Below are positions 42,033-51,643 of a stretch of DNA of 52,898 bases, piece by piece (positions within the stretch are counted from its first letter, which is position 1; every line of letters starts with the position of its first letter). The translations under genes and the position numbers were made by a program. Under the pieces are notes generated by a model that had not been told where the DNA came from, made no database searches, and saw only the letters and a program-made list of their open reading frames with translations. The stretch is from an uncultured Parasutterella sp. (lineage in GTDB: Bacteria; Pseudomonadota; Gammaproteobacteria; Burkholderiales; Burkholderiaceae_F). The stretch lies in assembly GCA_900766055.1 (NCBI GenBank), contig CAAFTZ010000078.1, forward strand, positions 1-52,898, written 5' to 3'.

Positions 42033-43444
42033 TCAGCCTTTTCGGGCGTTTCCTTGCCTTCGGTAAGTTTTCTGACAACGGAGGCTTTCGGCACCACCGG
42101 AATAATCATCTGAACGCTTAAGCCGTTCGGAATATTTTGGGCTAAGCGGACGGAACCGCCGCCTGCCTTGGCGACACGGTTAACAATTGACAGCCCCAGG
42201 CCTGTGCCGGAAGCGTTTCCGCGGGCTGTATCGCCTCGTTCAAACGGACGCAGTACGCGTTCTAAATCACTTTCCGGAAGACCTTTACCGTCATCAGCAA
42301 CAATCAGCTCTGCGGCGCCGCGTTTCTTTAAATAACGAAGTGTGATGGACAGTCGAAGAATTCCGTCGGAACTGCGGCCGTATTTGCCGGCATTCACGAT
42401 CATATTTTGAACAGCACGCGCTAAGTCTGTCGGATTGGCGCGGACTTCCAAACCGTCTTCAATCGAAGTGTGAAGCTGGATATCGGGCTGAGAAGCCACA
42501 CGATTGGCGGCAATCACATGCTTGACGGTATCGGAAATATTGACGACTTCAAGTTCGGCCTCGCCCTGCCGGACGTAAGCCATGAACTGCTTAACGATAC
42601 TTTCCATCTGATCGAGGTCGCTGCACATCGCTTCGCGAGTCTCTTCAGACAGCGGGGCTAATTCAACTTCAAGTCGTAATCGGGTAATCGGCGTACGAAG
42701 GTCGTGACTGACACCCGCAAGGAGCAGTTCGCGGTCGCTCGCCAAACGTTTCAGATCGGAGACCATCACGTTAAAGCTTTCGTTGACCTCGCGGATTTCA
42801 CTCGGACCGTCTAAAGGGAGCGGCTGCGGAAAAACGCCGCGGCCAAGCTCTCGCGCATACTCACTGAGTTTTGCGAGAGGGTCAATCAAACGGCTGGTCA
42901 GAAGTACCGTAAACAGGGCGCAAATGAGCAGCATCCCTGCAAACCAAAACATCCAATTGGCACCCAGCCGAGGGTTCTCGGCCGTTCGTTCTGCTCGAAT
43001 CCAATACTCGTCTCCGTCGATCTCGAAACTGACCCATAAACCGGGAATGCCGTTCAGACTCTGGGCAAGAATGGTCTTCTTGCCCAAAGAAGAACGGACA
43101 TTATCAAGAATCAGATCGTTGAGACTGTCGCTTTCCAGCGGAACAATACGGTCGTACGGTTCTTTCGGAAGTATCGTCAAGCCCTCACGCTGAGCCAATG
43201 CCATGATGAGGTCAAAACGATAACTCGTATCGGCACTGATCAGCGCATAGCGGGTCAGTGTCGTAATTGCGGTAATTCGCAGTGAAGCAGCTTGGGCTCG
43301 CGGCGCCTCATTCAAGACGGCCAAACCGTAAAGCCAAGCGCAGACACTGGTCAGCACCAGGATAAAGAGCGCTCCGAAGGTTTTCCAAAACAACCCGGAA
43401 AAAAACTGCGAACCGAAGCCCTCCTTGCCGGCCTTGTCTGCCAT
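42029..43444 (-). CDS. envZ: EnvZ-type sensor histidine kinase
   Basis: The 471-residue inner-membrane kinase has a first membrane segment (TFGALFILVLTSVCAWLYGLAV, about 18-40), a periplasmic domain (about 45-165), a second segment (WMFWFAGMLLICALFTVLL, about 167-185), a HAMP linker with RLIDPLAKLSEYARELG, phospho-acceptor His247 in AGVSHDLRTPITRL, and an ATPase domain with QNMIVNAGKYG and GTGLGLSIVNRVAKAGGG. It follows the OmpR gene by 24 bases. The pair matches EnvZ/OmpR, called RisS/RisA in Bordetella. The signal is unknown. Confidence 0.93.
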   Translation of the reverse strand: MADKAGKEGFGSQFFSGLFWKTFGALFILVLTSVCAWLYGLAVLNEAPRAQAASLRITAITTLTRYALISADTSYRFDLIMALAQREGLTILPKEPYDRIVPLESDSLNDLILDNVRSSLGKKTILAQSLNGIPGLWVSFEIDGDEYWIRAERTAENPRLGANWMFWFAGMLLICALFTVLLTSRLIDPLAKLSEYARELGRGVFPQPLPLDGPSEIREVNESFNVMVSDLKRLASDRELLLAGVSHDLRTPITRLRLEVELAPLSEETREAMCSDLDQMESIVKQFMAYVRQGEAELEVVNISDTVKHVIAANRVASQPDIQLHTSIEDGLEVRANPTDLARAVQNMIVNAGKYGRSSDGILRLSITLRYLKKRGAAELIVADDGKGLPESDLERVLRPFERGDTARGNASGTGLGLSIVNRVAKAGGGSVRLAQNIPNGLSVQMIIPVVPKASVVRKLTEGKETPEKAD

Positions 43445-43468
43445 ATTGCCTCACTTTCCGATCACAAA

Positions 43469-44251
43469 TTATTTCTTATCCTGAGTGTCGGAAGCGCCGT
43501 CAGGAATAAACACGTAGCCTAAGCCCCAAACTGTTTGGAGATAACGAGGTTTGGATGGATCAGGTTCGATAATTTTACGCAAACGAGAAACCTGAACGTC
43601 CAAAGAACGGTCAAAGGCTTCGTATTCGCGGCCGCGGGCCATTTCCATCAACTTGTCGCGGGAAAGCGGAACTCTCGGATGACGTGCAAATGTCTTGAGA
43701 ACCGCAAATTCACCGGTTGTAAGCGGAATTTCTTCGTCGCCTTTAGAAAGTTTGCGAGTACCCAGATCAAGAGAGAAGTTGCCGAAACGGACGACTTCAT
43801 CTTCTTTGCTCGGTGCTCCGGGAGGATCAACCGGTTCTCGGCGGCGCAGAATGGCATGCAGACGGGCCAGCAGTTCGCGGGGATTGTAAGGTTTCGGGAG
43901 GTAATCGTCGGCGCCCAATTCAAGGCCCAAGATTCGATCGATGTCTTCGCCTTTAGCGGTAAGCATCAGGATCGGCGTTGTGTCGTTGGAAGCGCGGATC
44001 CTCTTCAGAATGGAAATTCCGTCTTCGCCCGGCATCATGACGTCCAAAACCACGGCGTCAAAACGTTCTCTTAACCACAGACGATTCATCTGTTCGGCAT
44101 TTTCCGCTACAGATACGTGGAAACCGTTATTTGTAAGGAATTGACGAAGCAAATCGCGTAAGCGGCTGTCGTCGTCAACCACGAGGATGCGCGGAGGGCG
44201 CTTGTTGCTAAGGGCTCCGCCGTCTTTTCTCAATGTCTCTGATTCTTGCAT
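43469..44251 (-). CDS. ompR: OmpR-family response regulator
   Basis: The 260-residue protein has a receiver domain (ILVVDDDSRLRDLL, phospho-acceptor Asp70 in AVVLDVMMPG, and LTAKGEDIDRILGLELGADDYLPKPYNPREL) and a C-terminal winged helix (VRFGNFSLDLGTRKL to LQTVWGLGYVFIP). AGGAG lies 6 bases before the ATG. It is followed by the EnvZ-type gene. It is divergent from an exported protein gene at 44392, 140 bp away, which may be in its regulon. Confidence 0.95.
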   Translation of the reverse strand: MQESETLRKDGGALSNKRPPRILVVDDDSRLRDLLRQFLTNNGFHVSVAENAEQMNRLWLRERFDAVVLDVMMPGEDGISILKRIRASNDTTPILMLTAKGEDIDRILGLELGADDYLPKPYNPRELLARLHAILRRREPVDPPGAPSKEDEVVRFGNFSLDLGTRKLSKGDEEIPLTTGEFAVLKTFARHPRVPLSRDKLMEMARGREYEAFDRSLDVQVSRLRKIIEPDPSKPRYLQTVWGLGYVFIPDGASDTQDKK

Positions 44252-44391
44252 AGCATCTCCTGTCGGAAGATTTACAAATTACATGATGCTACAAAATTTA
44301 TCCTCTTTTTGGTTTTCTTGCTACATGCCCCTATTCCTTTTGGGCAATAAGTTGAATAGGATTATGAGAATAAAAGAAAGAGGCGATTATT

Positions 44392-45069
44392 TTGAAAGAG
44401 ATCCGATACCTACCCGTTGTTTTGCTCTTGCTGCAGCCCGTAGTCGGTTCTGCTCATAACTTGGGAAATCCGTTACCGTCAGAAACGACTGCAACTGTCG
44501 TGATCGACGCTTCCTCTGCCGAGGAAAGCAGTTCTATTCCTCGTCCGCACGCGCCAAACGCAGCTTCTAACCCCAACGTCCCCAAGTGCACCTGGGATGA
44601 ATTAGATGCCGAAGCCAGAGCATCCCTGTGGCCGACATTATCCGCCCGACATCGTGATTACCACTGGCGTTTAATGACCAACGAGGAGCGCGCCGAGCTT
44701 AGAGCTTTCCTTCCGAAAATGGAACGAAGACGCCTGCGTGAGCGTTTTGTTACAAATCATCAGCACGCTCGCGATAATGACCGCCCCTATGTTTTATATA
44801 AGCGGCTGTCTAAGCAAGAGCTTTGCGAACTGAGGGAACAGGTTCGTCAGGCCAACAAACAGCTGGTTATGTCTGAAATGCTTAAGACGCCGGCTCAGAT
44901 TGAATATGAAGATCAGTTCCTTTCGAAACTTGCCGAGATGAATGATTTAAACCATCAGATGCTGATTGTCACGATTCAGGAATCTGCTTCCGAAAGCATC
45001 GCTGCAGCCGGCGAGCAAAAAACTGCCCCAACGGCCCAAGATAGAGCTCCTGCCCGCGTTTCGCCTTAG
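44392..45069 (+). CDS. Exported helical protein of unknown function (DUF3106/Spy-like?)
   Basis: I do not firmly recognise this 225-residue protein. A TTG start with GAGG 8 bases upstream gives an N-terminal signal peptide (YLPVVLLLLQPVVGSAHN, about 5-22). A Ser/Pro-rich stretch follows, then a charged, helix-rich region: TWDELDAEARASLWPTLSARH and MTNEERAELRAFLPKMERRRLRERF (about 66-122), repeating W/L and ExR-x-xLR patterns reminiscent of DUF3106 or Spy/CpxP LTxxQ proteins. A Gln/Ala-rich tail ends the protein. It is divergent from the ompR-envZ pair, much as cpxP is from cpxRA. A periplasmic stress or chaperone role is only a guess. Confidence 0.75.
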   Translation: MKEIRYLPVVLLLLQPVVGSAHNLGNPLPSETTATVVIDASSAEESSSIPRPHAPNAASNPNVPKCTWDELDAEARASLWPTLSARHRDYHWRLMTNEERAELRAFLPKMERRRLRERFVTNHQHARDNDRPYVLYKRLSKQELCELREQVRQANKQLVMSEMLKTPAQIEYEDQFLSKLAEMNDLNHQMLIVTIQESASESIAAAGEQKTAPTAQDRAPARVSP

Positions 45070-45111
45070 TCTCAGACCGACTAAAATACTCTGCACTATA
45101 GGAGTCACTGC

Positions 45112-45819
45112 ATGACAGGCGCGTTACTTTGTCTTGAATCTTCCGGAAATTTATGTTCGGTCGCTGTATCCGGTTTTGACCGTGAAACTTATCTTCAGTC
45201 CGAACCCGGGCAAAAACACACAGAAGTCATCCTCGGAATGATTCGCAGCGGTCTGGCTGCTTCCGGAGGTTCTCGTGGACGTCTGAAGGGAATTGCATTC
45301 GGATCCGGACCCGGGGCATTTACCGGACTGCGTGTTGCCTGCGGCTTGACTCAGGGTTTGGGCTGGGCGCTCAATATACCGCTCATTCCCGTCAACATCC
45401 TGCTCGCGCTCGCCTACGTCCATCATGAAACGTTGGAAGAAGGTTCCCGTCTTCTTGCCGCGATCGACGCCCGCATGCATGAGTGCTACTGCGCGGTCTT
45501 TCGTTATGAAAACAAAGAATTCAAGGAAGTCACGGCGCCAGCACTTTGCAAACCGTCCGAGCTTTTAGCTATTGCCGACGGCAACGGGGCGCATTTCCTG
45601 TGCGGAAATGCATTCCGCATCTACGCCGACGAGATCGATGATCACGCACCCAAGAAACTGCTTTCCACGGACGATGTCAACGCTCAGATGATCGTGCCGC
45701 TCGCCCAAAAATATTTTGAAGAAAATAAAACAGTAGACGCCGCAGAAGCGTCCCCGCTCTACGTTCGTGATCATGTTGCATTGACGATTGAAGAACGTAA
45801 AGCAGAGAAATCCCGTTGA
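45112..45819 (+). CDS. tsaB: tRNA threonylcarbamoyladenosine biosynthesis protein TsaB
   Basis: TsaB partners TsaD and TsaE to make the t6A modification at position 37 of ANN-decoding tRNAs. The 235-residue protein has the ASKHA-fold N-terminus ALLCLESSGNLCSVAV, HTEVILGMI, the hallmark GSGPGAFTGLRVACGLTQGL (about 64-83) and AAIDARMHECYCAVF. TAGGAGT precedes the ATG. The rimI gene follows within 7 bases; tsaB-rimI adjacency is very common in bacteria. Confidence 0.96.
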   Translation: MTGALLCLESSGNLCSVAVSGFDRETYLQSEPGQKHTEVILGMIRSGLAASGGSRGRLKGIAFGSGPGAFTGLRVACGLTQGLGWALNIPLIPVNILLALAYVHHETLEEGSRLLAAIDARMHECYCAVFRYENKEFKEVTAPALCKPSELLAIADGNGAHFLCGNAFRIYADEIDDHAPKKLLSTDDVNAQMIVPLAQKYFEENKTVDAAEASPLYVRDHVALTIEERKAEKSR

Positions 45820-45826
45820 GTATCTT

Positions 45827-46279
45827 ATGGCTGAAAATCTCCTCATCTCCCGAATGACTTCGGATGACATCGATGATGTTGTCCTTCTTGACCGCTCCAT
45901 CTTTTATGATCCGTGGGCTCGAACGTCATTCTCCGGTTCTCTGAAGAAAGACACCTGTCTTGTTCTCAGAAGAGACGGTGAGCTTGAGGGCTATGCGATT
46001 TTCAGCAGTATTTTTGACGAGGGCGAACTGCTTCGCATCGCCGTCAATCCGCTGTCTCGCCGTAAAGGTTATGCCACGATGCTCATGAATGAGCTGAGCA
46101 AACTCGGCCGCGAACGCAATATTGAGCATTGGTTCCTGGAAGTTCGAGCCGGCAACCTCGGAGCGATTAAACTCTACCAGAAATTCGGATTCATCATGAT
46201 GGGCCGACGCAAGGGCTACTATCCTGCCCCCAACGGTCGGGAAGACGCCATCACGATGCACGCGTATAGGAAGAAATAA
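45827..46279 (+). CDS. rimI: Ribosomal protein S18-alanine N-acetyltransferase
   Basis: RimI acetylates the N-terminal alanine of ribosomal protein S18. The 150-residue GNAT protein opens MAENLLISRMTSDDIDDVVLLD, has the acetyl-CoA motif RIAVNPLSRRKGYATMLMNEL, WFLEVRAGNLGAIKLYQKFGF and a C-terminal RRKGYYP motif characteristic of RimI. The ATG at 45827 is chosen over a TTG 13 codons upstream that lies inside tsaB. The ribosome site is weak, consistent with coupling to tsaB, which ends 7 bases upstream. Confidence 0.95.
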   Translation: MAENLLISRMTSDDIDDVVLLDRSIFYDPWARTSFSGSLKKDTCLVLRRDGELEGYAIFSSIFDEGELLRIAVNPLSRRKGYATMLMNELSKLGRERNIEHWFLEVRAGNLGAIKLYQKFGFIMMGRRKGYYPAPNGREDAITMHAYRKK

Positions 46280-46282
46280 AAC

Positions 46283-47245
46283 GTGCTTGATCAAAGGAAG
46301 TCGGAAATATGGAAAGCGCTCGGGATCGGTCCGCAATGGATTGAACGGGATGAGCTTGCCAAAGTTGCCGAAGAAGCTGTAAAGGCCAAGGCGGAGGCCG
46401 CGGCTGCTTCTCAGAATTATCAGCCGCAGGCTTCGACGACTCCACCTGCCGCTGCTTCTTTTGTCAATCATGCACCTCAATCTTCTGAGGCCGCCCCGAC
46501 ACCTGCCGCCAACAATTCGCCAACGACGCCCTCACGCGTCACGTCGATTATTTCCGACCGTAATGCTCCTCCGCCAAGAAGCGCGCGACCCGAGCCAGCT
46601 GCTAAACCTGCTTATCGCAGTGCCAGCGAAGCCCGCGGTGTTCGACCTGAAGCCTATACGGAAGCGCGTATACACCAGATCGCAACGGCAGATTGGCAAA
46701 CCTTAAAGCAGCTCGTTCAAGACTGCCGCGCCTGCGAAATCTCTTCAAGCCGCCTGCATCCTGTTTTTGGACAAGGCAACCCGCCCTGCCGCCTAATGCT
46801 GATCGGAGAAGCTCCGGGTGCAGAAGAAGACCGTTTGGGACAGCCCTTTGTCGGTCCGTCCGGCAAATTGCTCGATAAGATCCTTGAGGCAGCAAAGCTG
46901 GATCGCGAGAAGGATTTGTGCATTTTCAACACGCTGAAATGCCGTCCTCCTTTGAATGCCACGCCCGAAAAAGCCGAAACCATGGCCTGCCGTCCGTTCC
47001 TAGAGCGCCAAATCGAACTGATCGATCCGGAAGTCATTGTGGCAATGGGGAAACCCGCCGCATCCTGGTTCTTCCCCGACCTCAAAACGCTCAATCCTTA
47101 TCGAGGCAAAGTGCACAATTTGACTGTACAAGGCAAGCCCCGGAAGGTCATCGTGACTTATCATCCTTCTTACCTGCTGCGTTCTCCACAGGAAAAGCGC
47201 AAGGCATGGCTGGATTGGTGCTTAATACTCGATACGTTGAGCTAA
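46283..47245 (+). CDS. Uracil-DNA glycosylase, type 4 (iron-sulfur), with long N-terminal linker
   Basis: The 320-residue protein starts at a GTG preceded by AGGAAGAAA, 3 bases after the rimI stop. The catalytic domain fills about residues 140-320: cysteines in DCRACEISSSR, then LMLIGEAPGAEEDRLGQPFVGPSGKLLDK, a second cysteine pair in LKCRPPLNATPEKAETMACRPFL, and the active-site YHPSYLL. These are the four cluster ligands and motifs of family 4 UDGs. The N-terminal 140 residues are Ala/Pro/Ser-rich and low complexity after a short start (IWKALGIGPQWIERDEL), as in other beta-proteobacterial homologues. It removes uracil from DNA. Confidence 0.94.
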   Translation: MLDQRKSEIWKALGIGPQWIERDELAKVAEEAVKAKAEAAAASQNYQPQASTTPPAAASFVNHAPQSSEAAPTPAANNSPTTPSRVTSIISDRNAPPPRSARPEPAAKPAYRSASEARGVRPEAYTEARIHQIATADWQTLKQLVQDCRACEISSSRLHPVFGQGNPPCRLMLIGEAPGAEEDRLGQPFVGPSGKLLDKILEAAKLDREKDLCIFNTLKCRPPLNATPEKAETMACRPFLERQIELIDPEVIVAMGKPAASWFFPDLKTLNPYRGKVHNLTVQGKPRKVIVTYHPSYLLRSPQEKRKAWLDWCLILDTLS

Positions 47246-47251
47246 TAACAA

Positions 47252-50200
47252 ATGAAAGAAACGATATTTGACTCTTTGCCTGTTATCGGAAAATCTCTTG
47301 CAGAAATAAAACCCTCAGACAAATATCGAGAAAAATGTCCGGCAGGCAGTGCGCTTGCCATGTCCATCGCGCAAAACGCGGTTCAGCTCAAAAAGCAAAA
47401 CAAGCTGCTGACAGTTATTTGCGCCGACCCGAGCGATGTCATCCGTCTCCAGGATGAGGTCACATGGTTTGATCCTTCTTTAAAGCTCACGGTTTTTCCG
47501 GATTGGGAAACCTTGCCTTATGACGTGCTGAGCCCTCACGCCGATCTTGTCGGTGAACGCCTTCAGACACTGTATTTGCTTTTAAATCGTCAAAAACGTC
47601 AGGACCCTGTCGACGTCTTAATCGTTTCTGCCAGCACTGCAACCCAGCGTCTTGCACCGAGAAACTACATCGGCTCAACGACCTTCTTCTTCCTCAAGGG
47701 CGACCGCATCGATCCGACGGACTTACGTGCTGAATTAGTGGCCAGAGGCTATGAGCACGTTTCTCAAGTGGTCGCACCCGGAGAGTTTGCCAGCCGCGGC
47801 GGCTTGCTTGACCTCTTCCCGATGGGCGCGGCCAAACCTTATCGACTCGACTTTTTTGACGATGAACTCGACGAGATCCGAGTATTTGATCCTGATAATC
47901 AGCGATCCGTAGAAAAAGTTGATGAGATTCGTCTGCTTCCTGCCCATGAATTTCCGATGGATAAACAGGCGCGCTCAGCTTTCTGCTCCCGCTGGCGCGA
48001 AACCTTTGAAGGTGATCCGAGCAAAGTCACGCTTTACAAGGACATCGAAAACGGCATTGCCGTCCCCGGCGTAGAAAACTACCTGCCGCTCTTCTTTGAC
48101 GAAACGGAAACACTCTTCGATTACATCGGTCCGGACGCCTCTCTGATTCTTTTGGGCGACGTCAACAGCGCCATCGAACATTTCGACAAAGAAACCGAAC
48201 AGCGCGCTAAGTTCCTTCGCGCTGACGGTGAACGTCCGATTTTAGATTTCAAACGCCTTTATCTGAGTGCGCCTCAATTTTTTGAACTTGCCGGCCAATA
48301 CGCTCGCCTCTCGCTTACAGACAAAGAAACTGCAACACCGAACTTCCCCTCGGTTGCCATCGAGCGCAGAAAAGACGATCCCCTCGAGGGATTGAAGGCA
48401 TACAAGGACCTTTGCTCGACTCGCGGCTGCAAGCTCTTGGTCATGGCGAATTCTGCCGGTCGCCTTGAAACAATTTCTGACGTCTTTAAAGAAAACGGCC
48501 TCAAAGCATCTTTGGTGCCGGGATTTGAGAAGTTCCTAGAGAGCAGCGATAACTTTGCGCTTTGCTATGGTCCGCTTTACGACGGAATGGAACTGGAGAA
48601 CCCGCCGATTTCCATTCTGACGGAGACCGAACTTTATTCGAACTCCGATCGTCCGGTGAGACGCCGTCGCCGCAGAACCGAGCGCGAAAGCAACATCGAG
48701 ATGATGATTCGCGACCTCTCCGAACTTAAAGTCGGAGATCCGGTCGTCCATTTGGATCACGGTGTCGGTCGTTATCGCGGTCTGACTTCAATGAGCACGC
48801 CGGACGGGGAAGCAGAATTCCTGCAGATTGACTACGCCAAAGACGCCAAGCTTTATGTTCCTGTTGCCCAGTTGCATTTGATCTCCCGCTATTCCGGCGC
48901 CGATCCGGAAACCGCTCCTCTGCACTCCTTGGGCAAGGGCGATTGGGAAAAAGCACGCAAGAAAGCCGCCCTTCAGGTACGCGACACCGCAGCAGAACTC
49001 CTGAATATTTATGCCTTGCGTCAATCTCGCAAGGGCTACGCTTTCAAATTCAGTCTGGCTGATTACGAAGCGTTCTCCGAAGCCTTCGCTTTTGAAGAAA
49101 CGGAAGACCAGCTCGCCGCTATTAACGCCGTTTACCGCGACATGATCTCGGACAAACCGATGGACCGTTTGGTCTGCGGCGACGTTGGCTTCGGTAAGAC
49201 CGAAGTTGCTCTTCGCGCCGCGTTTATGGCTGTAATGGGCGGAAAACAAGTCGCAGTTCTTTGCCCGACAACGCTGCTGGCCGAACAGCATGCTCAGACC
49301 TTCCGGGATCGTTTTGCCAACTGGCCGGTGAGAATTGCCGAGCTATCCCGATTCCGTTCTTCAAAGGAAGTGAACGCATCGATCGAAGGCATCAAAAACG
49401 GCACGATCGACATCGTCGTCGGTACGCACAAACTGCTCTCCGATAAAGTTCAGTTCAAAGACCTCGGACTCGTTGTGATTGACGAGGAACATCGGTTCGG
49501 TGTTCGTCAGAAAGAACAGCTCAAATCCCTTCGATCTGAAGTCGACATCCTAACGCTGACCGCTACCCCGATTCCTCGAACCCTATCGATGTCTTTGGAA
49601 GGCATTCGTGATTTCTCCGTTATCGCAACTGCGCCGCAAAAACGTTTGGCCATCAAGACCTTTGTTCAGCGTGAAAGCGACTCTCTGATTCGAGAAGCCG
49701 TGCTGCGTGAATTAAAACGCGGCGGTCAGGTTTACTTCCTTCATAACGAAGTCGAAACCATTGAAAACGCCCGTATGCGGCTTGAGCAGCTTCTTCCGGA
49801 AGCCCGTATCGGCGTTGCACACGGTCAGATGAACGAGCGGGAACTTGAACGCGTCATGCGTGACTTCTATGCTCAGCGCACGAACGTCCTCCTCTGCACG
49901 ACCATTATCGAGACCGGCATCGACATTCCGAACGCCAACACGATCATCATGCATCGTGCCGACAAATTCGGACTGGCTCAGCTCCATCAGCTGAGAGGCC
50001 GCGTGGGACGCTCGCACCATCAGGCTTATGCGTATTTGCTGATGCCCGGCGAAGGCGCGATGACCAAAAATGCCGAGAAACGTCTTGAAGCCATTAAAGA
50101 AATGGAAGAGCTTGGCAGCGGATTCTATTTAGCCATGCATGACCTAGAAATTCGCGGTGCCGGTGAAGTCTTAGGCGAGCATCAGTCCGGCTCCATGACC

Positions 50201-50725
50201 GGCGTGGGGTTTGATCTCTATACACAGATGCTCGATTCTGCGGTCACCGCTTTAAAAGAAGGCCGAGAGCCCGATCTGCTTCAGCCGCTGGAAGCCATGA
50301 CAGACATCAATTTGCACGCGCCTGCCCTGCTTCGTTCAGACTATGTGCCAGACGTCCATAACCGCCTGACGTTCTACAAACGCCTCGCACAAGTGAAGAA
50401 CAAAGAAGACCTTTATCAGATTCAGGAAGAAATTGCTGATCGTTACGGCAAGCTGACTCAGGAAGCCAAGAATCTGATCCTCACGCACCGCATTCGTGTG
50501 GAAGCCAAGCCGTTGGGGGTTTTGAAGATTGATGCCGGAGAGGACTCCATCATCTTCACTTTTAAAGATAAACCCTCGTTTGACCCCGGAAAGTTCTTCC
50601 GCATGCTTCAAGCAAACCGAAATATGCGCATGCTCGGGCCGAATCGGTTACGATTAGAAACTTACAGTGATACCGCCGAAAAAAGGGGCGACAACATTCT
50701 AAGAATCCTCAAGGAGCTCAAGTGA
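47252..50725 (+). CDS. mfd: Transcription-repair coupling factor
   Basis: Mfd removes stalled RNA polymerase from DNA lesions and recruits UvrA. The 1157-residue protein has the UvrB-like N-terminal domain (VIGKSLAEIKPSDKY onward, WETLPYDVLSPH), the RNA-polymerase interaction region (VGDPVVHLDHGVGRYRG, about 490-506), Walker A GDVGFGKTEVALRAAF with Lys649, VVIDEEHRFGVRQKE, TATPIPRTLSMS, and the C-terminal TRCF domain with RGAGEVLGEHQSG and DYVPDVHNRLTFYK. Length is standard. It follows the UDG gene by 6 bases, so two DNA repair genes are adjacent, and it overlaps serB by 4 bases. Confidence 0.98.
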   Translation: MKETIFDSLPVIGKSLAEIKPSDKYREKCPAGSALAMSIAQNAVQLKKQNKLLTVICADPSDVIRLQDEVTWFDPSLKLTVFPDWETLPYDVLSPHADLVGERLQTLYLLLNRQKRQDPVDVLIVSASTATQRLAPRNYIGSTTFFFLKGDRIDPTDLRAELVARGYEHVSQVVAPGEFASRGGLLDLFPMGAAKPYRLDFFDDELDEIRVFDPDNQRSVEKVDEIRLLPAHEFPMDKQARSAFCSRWRETFEGDPSKVTLYKDIENGIAVPGVENYLPLFFDETETLFDYIGPDASLILLGDVNSAIEHFDKETEQRAKFLRADGERPILDFKRLYLSAPQFFELAGQYARLSLTDKETATPNFPSVAIERRKDDPLEGLKAYKDLCSTRGCKLLVMANSAGRLETISDVFKENGLKASLVPGFEKFLESSDNFALCYGPLYDGMELENPPISILTETELYSNSDRPVRRRRRRTERESNIEMMIRDLSELKVGDPVVHLDHGVGRYRGLTSMSTPDGEAEFLQIDYAKDAKLYVPVAQLHLISRYSGADPETAPLHSLGKGDWEKARKKAALQVRDTAAELLNIYALRQSRKGYAFKFSLADYEAFSEAFAFEETEDQLAAINAVYRDMISDKPMDRLVCGDVGFGKTEVALRAAFMAVMGGKQVAVLCPTTLLAEQHAQTFRDRFANWPVRIAELSRFRSSKEVNASIEGIKNGTIDIVVGTHKLLSDKVQFKDLGLVVIDEEHRFGVRQKEQLKSLRSEVDILTLTATPIPRTLSMSLEGIRDFSVIATAPQKRLAIKTFVQRESDSLIREAVLRELKRGGQVYFLHNEVETIENARMRLEQLLPEARIGVAHGQMNERELERVMRDFYAQRTNVLLCTTIIETGIDIPNANTIIMHRADKFGLAQLHQLRGRVGRSHHQAYAYLLMPGEGAMTKNAEKRLEAIKEMEELGSGFYLAMHDLEIRGAGEVLGEHQSGSMTGVGFDLYTQMLDSAVTALKEGREPDLLQPLEAMTDINLHAPALLRSDYVPDVHNRLTFYKRLAQVKNKEDLYQIQEEIADRYGKLTQEAKNLILTHRIRVEAKPLGVLKIDAGEDSIIFTFKDKPSFDPGKFFRMLQANRNMRMLGPNRLRLETYSDTAEKRGDNILRILKELK

Positions 50726-51579
50726 GTCACGATTTAGTTCTTCAAACCAAGATCGGACGCGAAGAAACTTTAGAAAAGTTTCTTCACACCATTGGCAAAA
50801 AAGGCACGATCAAGGATCCCTGTGCGGTTCGTCTGCGCCGTGTCAACCGAGAGGAATTCGAGGCGCGCTGGGCCCAAAAGGCGAGAGCATTGCAGATCGA
50901 TGCCAACTGGATCGAACCGGGATTAAAGCTAAAGAATTTCAAGCTTTTTGCGACCGACATGGATTCCACTTTCCTGAATCTGGAAACCCTGGATGAAATG
51001 GCCTCTTTCGTCGGTAAAGGTGAAGAAGTCGCTCACATCACCGAGCTTGCGATGCAGGGCAAAATCAGAAACTATGCGGAAAGTCTCACGGCCCGCGTTA
51101 AGCTGATGGCGGGCGCTGATGCTTCTATTGTTGATCGACTGATTGACCGTCACATCAAACCTAATCCCGGCGCCGAAAAACTTGTTGCCGCCTTCAAGGA
51201 AGCCGGAATTCCGATGCTGCTCGTCTCGGGCGGTTTTAGCTGTGTGACGGAAGTCGTTAAAGAACGGTACGGATTCACCCACGTGATCAGCAACGAACTG
51301 GAAATTGTTGACGGAAAATTGACCGGTCGTGTCACGGGGCCGTTCGGAACACCGATTATCGACGGACGCGGCAAGATTTCTTATGTTTCGGCCTATGCTC
51401 TGCAGCACGGAATTGAACTTTCCGAGCTCATTACCATGGGTGACGGCTCCAATGACATTCCTATGCTGGAAGCTGCCGGACTGTCTATTGCATGGCACGC
51501 CAAGCCAAAAGTCAGACCGCATGCAAAACAGGCTTTCGACTTTGCTCCTTTATCCGGAGTCCTCGCTTTGTTCGATTAA
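50722..51579 (+). CDS. serB: Phosphoserine phosphatase
   Basis: SerB hydrolyses phosphoserine to serine, the last step of serine synthesis. The 285-residue HAD-family protein has the nucleophile Asp79 and Asp81 in FATDMDSTFLN, LLVSGGFSCVTEVVKERYGFTHVISNELEI, and the metal motif MGDGSNDIPMLEAAGLSIAWHAKPKV. The N-terminal 70 residues form a short regulatory-type domain, as in other proteobacterial SerB. The GTG start overlaps the mfd stop (GTGA) and is preceded by AAGGAG, so translation is coupled. A terminator follows. Confidence 0.97.
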   Translation: MSHDLVLQTKIGREETLEKFLHTIGKKGTIKDPCAVRLRRVNREEFEARWAQKARALQIDANWIEPGLKLKNFKLFATDMDSTFLNLETLDEMASFVGKGEEVAHITELAMQGKIRNYAESLTARVKLMAGADASIVDRLIDRHIKPNPGAEKLVAAFKEAGIPMLLVSGGFSCVTEVVKERYGFTHVISNELEIVDGKLTGRVTGPFGTPIIDGRGKISYVSAYALQHGIELSELITMGDGSNDIPMLEAAGLSIAWHAKPKVRPHAKQAFDFAPLSGVLALFD

Positions 51580-51611
51580 TCTGAATAATTTCAAAAGTCT
51601 TTTGAAGTCTC

Positions 51612-51643
51612 TTACACGCCTGCTCAAGGCGTGTAATTTTTTG
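51612..51643 (+). terminator. Terminator after serB
   Basis: TTACACGCC (51612-51620) pairs perfectly with GGCGTGTAA (51628-51636), a 9 bp stem with loop TGCTCAA, followed by six T. Confidence 0.9.
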
